A DNA stretch of 44,055 nt, taken from IMG/VR virus record IMGVR_UViG_3300025508_000038, positions 1-44,055 of that record. The stretch is one strand, 5' to 3'. This document shows positions 37,430 to 44,055 of the stretch, piece by piece. The position numbers and the translations under genes are program-made. How positions within the stretch are numbered: the stretch's first letter is position 1; each line of letters begins with the position of its first letter. The stretch comes from a virus. The notes beneath the pieces are model-generated. The model worked only from the letters and a program-made list of their open reading frames with translations, was not told the origin of the DNA and made no database searches.

Positions 37430-39298
37430 ATGCCGTTGCAGAAGCTTACATTTAGACCAGGTATAAATAGAGAAGGAACTGCTTACGATAACGAAGGGGG
37501 TTGGTTTGATTGTAATCTTGTAAGGTTTAGAAAAGGTAGGCCAGAAAAATTTGGTGGCTGGGCGAAAACAACCTCTAATACTTACCTTGGTACTGCTAGA
37601 GCATTACATCCGTGGATTTCTTTAGCTGGTACTAAATTTTTAGGTTTAGGCACACATCTAAAATACTATATAGAAGTTGGTGGTTCTTTTAACGACATTA
37701 CACCTATTAGATCTACCACATCAGCAGGAGATGTCACATTTTCTGCATCAAATGGTGACGCTACAATAACTGTTGCAGATACCGCACACGGTGCAGTTCA
37801 GAATGATTTTGTTACATTTTCTGGAGCAGCAAGTCTTGGCGGTAATGTTACGGCTGCTGTTTTAAATCAAGAATATCAAATAGCAACTATAGTAAACGCT
37901 AATAGTTACACAATAGAAGCCAAAGATACATCTGGCACTACGGTTACTGCAAATGCATCTGACAGTGGAAATGGTGGATCATCTGTTGTTGGTGTTTATC
38001 AAGTAAATGTGGGTTTGGATGTTTATGTTCCTGGCACAGGTTGGGGTTTAAATGGATGGGGTGAAGGAACTTTTGGTAGCACATCCACATTAAGTGATAC
38101 TAATCAGCTTAGAATATGGACGCATGATAATTTTGGTGAAGATTTGATGATAAATCAAAGAAATGCAGGTATTTTTAAATGGACAGAAAATAACGGCTTA
38201 AGCACTAGAGCTGTAGAATTATCTGGTATATCAGGTGCAAATTTAGTTCCTACCAAAGCTTTACAAGTTATAACATCTGAAAAAGATAGGCATTTAATAG
38301 TTTTAGGTGCAGATCCTATATCTGGTTCTACGAGAACTGGAACTGTAGATCCTATGCTTATAGCATTTAGTGACCAAGAAAATGCTTTGGATTTTGAGCC
38401 CTTGTCAACGAACACTGCAGGTTCATTAAGGTTGTCAAGCGGCTCATCTATTATTGGTGGTGTAAAAGCACGACAAGAAATATTAGTTTGGACTGATACA
38501 GCTTTATATAGTATGCAGTTTATTGGACCACCATTTACATTTGGAATAAATTTAATAAACGAAGGAACAGGATTAATTGGTCCTAAAGCTGTGGTCACAA
38601 CTCCAAGTGGTGTTTACTGGATGAGTTATAACAATTTTTATTTATACAATGGTAGTGTTCAAACACTGCCATGCTCAGTACATAATTATGTGTTTACAGA
38701 CATAAACCTCACTCAATCATTTAAAATAAATGCCTTTACTATAAAAGATAAAAGTGAAGTAGGTTGGTTCTATTGTTCTAGTAGTGCAACCGAAGTAGAT
38801 AGATACGTTATATACAATTATGTTGAGGGTATTTGGTTCTACGGACAGTTATCTAGAACTGCTTGGCTTGACTCTGGTATTGAAAACTATCCAAGAGCTG
38901 TAAGCGGTGGATACTTATATCAACAAGAATTGGGGTTTAACGATGATGGTTCTCCTATGACAAATGTTTTTATTGAAAGTTCTGATCTAGATATAGGAGA
39001 TGGTGAACAGTTTTCATTTATAAAAAGAATCATACCTGATTATAAATTTATACAAGATGATAATAGTGGTAATGTAAATGTAGTTCTTAAAACTAGAAAC
39101 TTTCCAGGTGATAGTCTTACTACTAATTCAACAAGTGCAATAAGCTCTTCTACACAACAAGCATTTGTAAGAAGCCGATCAAGACAGATAGCACTTAGGT
39201 TTGAGTCTGATGATGATGCTTCTAATAATGGCAATTTATCTATAGGATGGAGGCTAGGATCTACTCGTATAGATATAAAACCAGACGGTAGAAGATGA
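37430..39298 (+). CDS. gp10-like DNA-stabilisation / tail-hub protein
   Basis: 622 residues from ATG 37430 (an in-frame start at 37400 lies inside the lysozyme gene). MPLQKLTFRPGINREGTAYD, then GGWFDCNLVRFRKGRPEKFG, followed by a beta-propeller-like series of blades (IWTHDNFGEDLMINQRNAGI, VWTDTALYSMQFIGPPF, VTTPSGVYWMSYNNFYLYNG). This is the family seen in marine podoviruses and equated with P22 gp10 (packaged-DNA stabilisation, tail hub). A strong structural call; the precise role is inferred. Confidence 0.75.
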   Translation: MPLQKLTFRPGINREGTAYDNEGGWFDCNLVRFRKGRPEKFGGWAKTTSNTYLGTARALHPWISLAGTKFLGLGTHLKYYIEVGGSFNDITPIRSTTSAGDVTFSASNGDATITVADTAHGAVQNDFVTFSGAASLGGNVTAAVLNQEYQIATIVNANSYTIEAKDTSGTTVTANASDSGNGGSSVVGVYQVNVGLDVYVPGTGWGLNGWGEGTFGSTSTLSDTNQLRIWTHDNFGEDLMINQRNAGIFKWTENNGLSTRAVELSGISGANLVPTKALQVITSEKDRHLIVLGADPISGSTRTGTVDPMLIAFSDQENALDFEPLSTNTAGSLRLSSGSSIIGGVKARQEILVWTDTALYSMQFIGPPFTFGINLINEGTGLIGPKAVVTTPSGVYWMSYNNFYLYNGSVQTLPCSVHNYVFTDINLTQSFKINAFTIKDKSEVGWFYCSSSATEVDRYVIYNYVEGIWFYGQLSRTAWLDSGIENYPRAVSGGYLYQQELGFNDDGSPMTNVFIESSDLDIGDGEQFSFIKRIIPDYKFIQDDNSGNVNVVLKTRNFPGDSLTTNSTSAISSSTQQAFVRSRSRQIALRFESDDDASNNGNLSIGWRLGSTRIDIKPDGRR

Positions 39299-39621
39299 GC
39301 AAACTATTACAAACACAGCTACCGATAGCTAGTGATACAGTTACATCTGATGTTTTTAACAGATTAGTTAGAATACTAGAAATAAATTTAGGTGCTGTAG
39401 ATCTTGATAATGTCCGACAAATAAATGACGCAGAAAAAAATACACTTAAATTCAATGATGGCAGCATTATATGGAATACTACTGTAGGTGTTCTACAAGT
39501 ATATACAGGTAACAAATGGGTTGATATTGGTGATAGAACATTGCCTCAAGGATTTGAGATGACATCAGCCTTAGGTGAAGTTTCTGTAAAAACTAATGGT
39601 AATATAACCATAACTTTATGA
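39295..39621 (+). CDS. Small virion protein (108 aa)
   Basis: MSKLLQTQLPIASDTVTSDV, then FNRLVRILEINLGAVDLDNV. The part SIIWNTTVGVLQVYTGNKWV is the short GTIIWNT--GVLQ-YTG-KW motif common in tail-fibre-linked proteins. Overlaps both neighbours by 4 bases. Likely a tail-attached or fibre-anchor protein. Confidence 0.65.
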   Translation: MSKLLQTQLPIASDTVTSDVFNRLVRILEINLGAVDLDNVRQINDAEKNTLKFNDGSIIWNTTVGVLQVYTGNKWVDIGDRTLPQGFEMTSALGEVSVKTNGNITITL

Positions 39622-40325
39622 GTGATACAGCAGAAGATTTAAATTACCAAGTTAAAAACCTTTTACTTGCTTATCCTTCTGATTGGTACATACAAAAAGA
39701 CACTTTTGATGCTGTAAAAGACTCTATACAGCCAATAGTAAACTTTTATGAAGACAGTGGTGTTGAGCCTAGACAAGACACAAAACTCGATAATATAATC
39801 AAAGAACCATTAAAAGATGTCTATACAGTGCCATTTTTTTCAGAGAAGTTTTGCGACATACTTCTAGATGAAATGAAGAACTTAGAGGCACATTTTGGCT
39901 TTAACCCTAACCCAGAAGAAGATAATTTACGGCAAATACCAGAAATAACTTTTCAAGATAATTGTCCTCAAATCTTTCAATCTCTAATGCAAACGATATA
40001 TACTATAGGAAATCCTATATTTTTGAATATTTGGAACCGACACGTAGATAGTGGTGGAATACAAATAGCCAACTATAATTTAAGGGATAAAAAACAAGGT
40101 GCTTGGCATCACGATGCAAGTGCTGATATTAGTATGGTAGTTCCTTTGAACACTGGAAAGTACAAAGGTGGCGGAACTGAGTTTTTAAAACGTGGTACAG
40201 TCGAGCCCTTACCTACAGGCCACGCTCTTATTTTTCCGAGTTTTACTCATATGCACAGGGGACTTGCAGTAGAATCAGGAGATAGATACTTATTAGTATT
40301 TTGGTTAAAATGTTTACAGGAATAA
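39618..40325 (+). CDS. 2-oxoglutarate/Fe(II) oxygenase (prolyl-hydroxylase-like)
   Basis: 235 residues. The double-stranded beta-helix core is C-terminal. AWHHDASADISMVVPLN gives His164/Asp166, GGGTEFLKRGTV follows, then ALIFPSFTHMHRGLAVESGD with His213 and RYLLVFW with Arg223 for 2OG. The metal triad is intact. It would hydroxylate a protein or nucleic acid residue, substrate unknown. Such enzymes recur in marine phages, usually near structural genes. Confidence 0.85.
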   Translation: MSDTAEDLNYQVKNLLLAYPSDWYIQKDTFDAVKDSIQPIVNFYEDSGVEPRQDTKLDNIIKEPLKDVYTVPFFSEKFCDILLDEMKNLEAHFGFNPNPEEDNLRQIPEITFQDNCPQIFQSLMQTIYTIGNPIFLNIWNRHVDSGGIQIANYNLRDKKQGAWHHDASADISMVVPLNTGKYKGGGTEFLKRGTVEPLPTGHALIFPSFTHMHRGLAVESGDRYLLVFWLKCLQE

Positions 40326-40331
40326 TAGAGC

Positions 40332-41564
40332 ATGAATAGAATAGATAACTCAGGAACAGGCATAGCAGGTTTAGGAAGAGGAGAAGACAGTATGCTTGCC
40401 CACGTAGCACCAGGAGAAATGGTAGTCCCACCAGTTATTTCTCCACAAACACAACAAATAATACAACAAGAAATGATGTCTGCTGGACTAGATCCCAATG
40501 AATATACTGTGGGTCAAGGCATGTCTATTAACCCTATTACAGGTATGGCAGAGTTTGGCTTCCTTAAGAAGCTTGGTAAAAGTTTAAAGAAAGTAGTTAA
40601 AAAGGTAGCTCCTATTGCAGGTGCCCTGTTAATACCTGGAGTTGGAGGTGCACTAAGCGGTGCTTTAGGTGGTGTAGGCAGTGCTATTGGTGCTGGCATG
40701 AGTAAAGTTGGTTTAGGTGGTCTTGCAAGTACTTTAGGCAATGTTGGATCTAGTATTTTGAGCACCGCAGGAAATATAAGAGGCGGCATAGGCGGCATGT
40801 TAGGTATGGGTGGTGAACAACCTGCTCAACAAACCATACAAGAAGGCGATACTCTGTATAGCATTTCACAAGCAACAGGTGTTCCAGTAAATGATCTTAT
40901 GAAAGCAAACGGCATTACCGATCCTACAGCTTTAGTTATTGGCAATACCATAGCAATACCAGGTGTCAATGCACCAAGCACAAGCGGTGGTTTTAATATT
41001 GGCAGAACAATCTTAGGTAAAGGCAACACACCTGGATTTATAAAAGGTATTGAAGATTCTATAAAAGGTCCAGATGGGCAATTTGGTGGAGGAGATGGTA
41101 GCTTTATGGGAGTTGGGTCAGGTGGTATTAATCCAGGATTAGCTGCTATGGCCGCACTTTATGGAAAAGCTGTCAAAGAAGATTATAAGAAGAAAGAAGG
41201 TGGACTTAAAGATATAAGACAATCTGTAAGACCAGACTTGATGCCTCAACAAACATTCCAAGGTTTTGATCTAGGTATTAGAGGTGCTGCTGAAGGCGGA
41301 CTACAAGAACTAGATATGCGTATGGGTGGTCCTTCAATAGGTCCAGGAACAGGTACAAGTGATGATATACCAGCTATGTTAAGTGATGGTGAGTTTGTTC
41401 AAACAGCAAAAGCTAACAATGGTTTAGGTGGGTTTAAAATAACTAAAACTGAAACAGGTATAGAGCTTATACCAAACGGTAAACCAAATAGACAAAAGGG
41501 TGCAAAAAATATGGATACGCTTATGAAAGTATTTGAAAACTATAACGATATAGGTAGAGTCTAA
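40332..41564 (+). CDS. LysM-containing virion protein
   Basis: 410 residues. N-terminal EDSMLAHVAPGEMVVPPVIS and C-terminal SDDIPAMLSDGEFVQTAKAN motifs are typical of marine phage virion proteins. A Gly/Ala/Leu-rich segment (about 91-160, IAGALLIPGVGGALSGALGG) may cross a membrane, like an ejection protein. A LysM domain (about 168-210, QEGDTLYSISQATGVPVNDL) binds peptidoglycan. Perhaps an injected or internal protein that helps DNA cross the envelope. It overlaps the next start by one base. Confidence 0.72.
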   Translation: MNRIDNSGTGIAGLGRGEDSMLAHVAPGEMVVPPVISPQTQQIIQQEMMSAGLDPNEYTVGQGMSINPITGMAEFGFLKKLGKSLKKVVKKVAPIAGALLIPGVGGALSGALGGVGSAIGAGMSKVGLGGLASTLGNVGSSILSTAGNIRGGIGGMLGMGGEQPAQQTIQEGDTLYSISQATGVPVNDLMKANGITDPTALVIGNTIAIPGVNAPSTSGGFNIGRTILGKGNTPGFIKGIEDSIKGPDGQFGGGDGSFMGVGSGGINPGLAAMAALYGKAVKEDYKKKEGGLKDIRQSVRPDLMPQQTFQGFDLGIRGAAEGGLQELDMRMGGPSIGPGTGTSDDIPAMLSDGEFVQTAKANNGLGGFKITKTETGIELIPNGKPNRQKGAKNMDTLMKVFENYNDIGRV

Positions 41565-44055
41565 TGGGTTTTTTATCAAAAGCATTTAAAAATCAAATTA
41601 TGTCACCTATTGGTAGACCAATTCCTGCTATGGGTGTTAGGCCTATGTTAAGAGAGCCTGGAATAGATATAGCAGGTGAAAGAAGCATATTTGGGCAGCA
41701 AAGCCCATTTGGTCCACCTTTAACTCCACCTGTAAATATTAGTGGTCCAGTTTTACCACGTAGAGACCCACGTATAATCCCACCAAGACCACGATCAATA
41801 GGCGGCATAGGTGGTATTAATCAACCACAACCAATTATGCCTATAAATGTTCCTGGCGGTGGCGGTATTGATTATGGTGGTGGCGAAGGACCTCCGTTAT
41901 TACCTCTACAACCACCAAGTATAGGAGGTCCTATAAATATTGGCACTCCGATTACTGGTCAACCTTTAGTTCCTGGTAGTGGAAATGTACCACCAATACA
42001 AGATGATGGTTTAGTAACTGATCCATACGGCAATAGAATAGATCCTAACAATTTACCAGATAATATGGTTTTAGAAGATGGCGGCCTTAAAGGAGGCATG
42101 AGAGCTGTATTTGCACCAGACTACGCATTACAACCAAATGATCCAGGCTATATGAGTAACGATCAAGGATTCAATCGTGGTATTGAGCAAATAATTAGAC
42201 CACCATCAATCGGTGGTCCAGGTGGAGGTATAACTTCTATAGGACAAATAGGTCAAGATCCTAGAATACCTAGAATGATTAATGAAAATCCAATACCTTT
42301 TGATCCTAATACACCAGTAGATATAAGTAATATTGGTTCAGGCGTACTTGATCCTGGAAAACCTATACCTAGTATGGGTCCACCTAAACAACTTAAACCA
42401 ATAGAACTAAACGACTTTGGCTTTGGTCCAGGTATTAGACCTTCAGAGATTATTACTCCAGATGGACAGTTTATTGGCTCTGGAGGCGTAACACCACCAA
42501 CTACAACACCAGGAAGTGGTATAAAACAACCTATGCCTGTAAATGATGGTCCTGGAAGCATGGGCAGACCTGTAGCTCCAATATTAGGTGGTAGTGATTT
42601 TTTACCAAAACCTCCAGGTGATTTAACAGGTATAGGACAACCACTTAGAAATGAAATAGGTCCTATAGGCGGAAGTAATGCGGATCTTTTTGATCCTAAT
42701 GTTTCTGCTGGTTCTGGATTTTTTGATGATCCTCTAGTACCTAAAATGATTAATGAGAATCCAGTATCTTTTGATCCTATGGGTCCACCTAAACAACCTA
42801 AACCAGTTGAACTACCAGACTATGGCTTTGGCCCAGGCATTAGGCCAACAGAAATTCGTGGGCCAGATGGAAGAATTATTGGCCCAGCAGGTGTAACACC
42901 TCCACCACCTATTTCAGATCCAGTAGTTGATCCTGTTACACCAACAGTTGACCCAGTAGTTACACCAACAGCTCAAACAGACCCTACACAAACACAAATG
43001 GCTATGGGTGCAATGGATCCAGTATTGTTACAACAATCTGCATCTGAAGTACAAACAGACCCATTATTAAGATCTTTATATTTTGGAACAGCAGATCAAC
43101 CAGGTTTTTACAATCAATTACAGCAAGCAGGTGCTAATCTAATTGGCAGTGATGTACCATTACAACAAACTGCAGGATTGTCCCCACTAGAATTATTAGC
43201 TAGACAACAGGCTATTTCTGGTATTGGTGGTTTTGAACCATTTTTACAACAAAATCAAAATTTAGTTAATCAGGCTATAGATCAATCTAGGAGAGCAGAA
43301 ACACTTAGAGATCCTTACTATGGTAGAGCTGAAAGACAGATGCAAATTGGTGCAGGAGAAGAATTACAAGGTATTGGTCAAGCACGTGGAATTACTACAG
43401 GAGCTACAGATAGATTTGGTGGTTCTCTAGGAAGACTTGGAAGACAAGCTATAGGTAGTACACAAAATTATGGTGGAAGTCTTGGTGAATCAGAGGATTT
43501 ACTAAGAGGAACATTAGGTGCTTATGATCCAGGCATGACTCAACAGTTCTACAATCCTTATGAGGATAGAGTAGTACAACAAACCATTGATGATGTATTA
43601 AAAGCTGGAGACAAGCAGGATATAGCATCAAGAGCTCGTGAGATTAGCTCTGGTGCCTTTGGTGGTAGTAGAGCCAGGCTTGGAGCAGAAGAACGTAGAG
43701 AGTCTTTAGGTAAAGGTTTAGCACAAGCTTTAGGTAACATAAGATCACAAGGATTCCAAAGTGCTCAAGCAACTGGACTAGGTGAGTTTGCAAGACAAAG
43801 AGCTGCTGAAAGAGCTGCAAGTAGTGGCTTGGCTGGATTATCTGGTTCAAGACTTGGAGCACAACAACAACTTGGAAGTACCCTTAGAGGTCTAACAGGT
43901 GATCAGTTTGGTGCACAACAGCAACTTGCTAGTAGTCTGATGGGATACGGTGCGGCTGGTTCAGGTGCAAGACAAAATCTTGCTACTGGGTTGCTTGGTA
44001 TAGGACAACAAAGAGGTGCTGGTGCTTCAGCATTAGGATCACAATTAGCTGGATA
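41564..44055 (+). CDS. Long Pro/Gly/Gln-rich virion protein, 3' end beyond window
   Basis: Open from ATG 41564 to the window end (830 codons, no stop). Residues about 1-480 are Pro/Gly/Ile-rich and low-complexity (SIGGIGGINQPQPI type), including a duplicated segment. From about 490 it becomes helical, with DPLLRSLYFGTADQPGF, LSPLELLARQQAISGIG, then GSSRARLGAEERR-like Gly/Ala/Arg/Gln helices (SRLGAQQQLGSTLRGLTGDQ). This C-terminal type is seen in large marine phage virion proteins, possibly tail-needle, ejection or tape-measure-like. Partial. Confidence 0.68.
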   Translation, partial: MGFLSKAFKNQIMSPIGRPIPAMGVRPMLREPGIDIAGERSIFGQQSPFGPPLTPPVNISGPVLPRRDPRIIPPRPRSIGGIGGINQPQPIMPINVPGGGGIDYGGGEGPPLLPLQPPSIGGPINIGTPITGQPLVPGSGNVPPIQDDGLVTDPYGNRIDPNNLPDNMVLEDGGLKGGMRAVFAPDYALQPNDPGYMSNDQGFNRGIEQIIRPPSIGGPGGGITSIGQIGQDPRIPRMINENPIPFDPNTPVDISNIGSGVLDPGKPIPSMGPPKQLKPIELNDFGFGPGIRPSEIITPDGQFIGSGGVTPPTTTPGSGIKQPMPVNDGPGSMGRPVAPILGGSDFLPKPPGDLTGIGQPLRNEIGPIGGSNADLFDPNVSAGSGFFDDPLVPKMINENPVSFDPMGPPKQPKPVELPDYGFGPGIRPTEIRGPDGRIIGPAGVTPPPPISDPVVDPVTPTVDPVVTPTAQTDPTQTQMAMGAMDPVLLQQSASEVQTDPLLRSLYFGTADQPGFYNQLQQAGANLIGSDVPLQQTAGLSPLELLARQQAISGIGGFEPFLQQNQNLVNQAIDQSRRAETLRDPYYGRAERQMQIGAGEELQGIGQARGITTGATDRFGGSLGRLGRQAIGSTQNYGGSLGESEDLLRGTLGAYDPGMTQQFYNPYEDRVVQQTIDDVLKAGDKQDIASRAREISSGAFGGSRARLGAEERRESLGKGLAQALGNIRSQGFQSAQATGLGEFARQRAAERAASSGLAGLSGSRLGAQQQLGSTLRGLTGDQFGAQQQLASSLMGYGAAGSGARQNLATGLLGIGQQRGAGASALGSQLAG
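42265..42905 (+). repeat. Internal protein duplication in the 41564 gene
   Basis: The segment MINENPIPFDP...FGFGPGIRPSEI...GGVTPP (about 42265-42500) is repeated as MINENPVSFDP...YGFGPGIRPTEI...AGVTPP (about 42735-42905), the second copy shorter in its first part. Both contain GPPKQ-KP-EL. Divergence shows it is not recent. Confidence 0.75.

Noticed and set aside
40243-42561. Minus-strand Pro/Gly/Ile-rich frames opposite the LysM and 41564 genes
   Set aside because: Reverse complements of Gly/Pro repeats. The plus frames have proper coupled starts and recognisable motifs (LysM, SDGEF).
1-44055. tRNA genes or CRISPR arrays
   Set aside because: No convincing T-loop/acceptor stem combination and no spaced identical repeats were seen by eye. 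Absence is not proven without tRNAscan-SE or a repeat finder.

Overview
The window is a 44 kb piece of an AT-rich tailed-phage genome (Caudoviricetes). It carries a terminase large subunit, a P22-like portal, a scaffold, a major capsid protein, head-completion adaptors, tail-fibre proteins, a GH24 endolysin with spanin-like partners and a holin-like protein. There is no tape measure, tail tube or sheath gene. The long portal and the P22 gp4/gp10-like connector genes suggest a short-tailed (podovirus-like) particle. Gene style (compact, overlapping starts, many small proteins, phage 2OG oxygenase, Cpn10-like protein) resembles marine phage and metagenomic contigs. The host is not determinable from the window, but outer-membrane secretion genes, spanins and a lipoprotein imply a Gram-negative host.

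Layout. (1) 1-1800, minus strand: early operon with a RecE/exonuclease VIII-like nuclease, a DUF3310 protein and several tiny proteins, read from a strong promoter at 1767-1796. (2) 1833-3301, plus strand: small unknown proteins, then the small terminase. (3) 3377-4410, minus strand: five tightly coupled small genes with their own promoter. (4) 4411-7017, plus strand: regulation-rich zone of small genes separated by gaps holding near-consensus promoters, terminators, a probable structured small RNA (about 5637-5773), tandem GATC 9-mers and many TCGGG pentamers. (5) 7213-29235: structural operon, with a HExxH protein, a giant polyvalent-like protein, TerL, portal, Cpn10-like protein, scaffold, capsid, small basic proteins, connectors, repeat proteins and the tail fibre. 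(6) 29247-37428: membrane, nuclease and lysis region. (7) 37430-44055: further virion proteins, including a gp10-like protein, a 2OG-Fe(II) oxygenase, a LysM protein and a very long Pro/Gly/Gln-rich protein cut by the window end.

The most exciting element lies inside region 6. Between holin-like genes and the spanin/endolysin genes sits a contiguous cassette: csgF-like, csgG-like, a secreted curlin-like repeat protein, a secreted FecR-domain protein ending in a curlin-like segment, and a membrane class III adenylate cyclase with an extracytoplasmic CHASE2 sensor. The genes overlap by 50-92 bases or abut. Read together, they look like a phage-borne curli-type (type VIII) outer-membrane secretion pore with its own amyloid-like cargo, coupled to a periplasmic sensor and cAMP production. 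Its place among lysis genes suggests a role in the timing or manner of lysis, in remodelling the infected cell surface, or in excluding other phages. These roles are inference; the homologies are read directly from the translated sequences.
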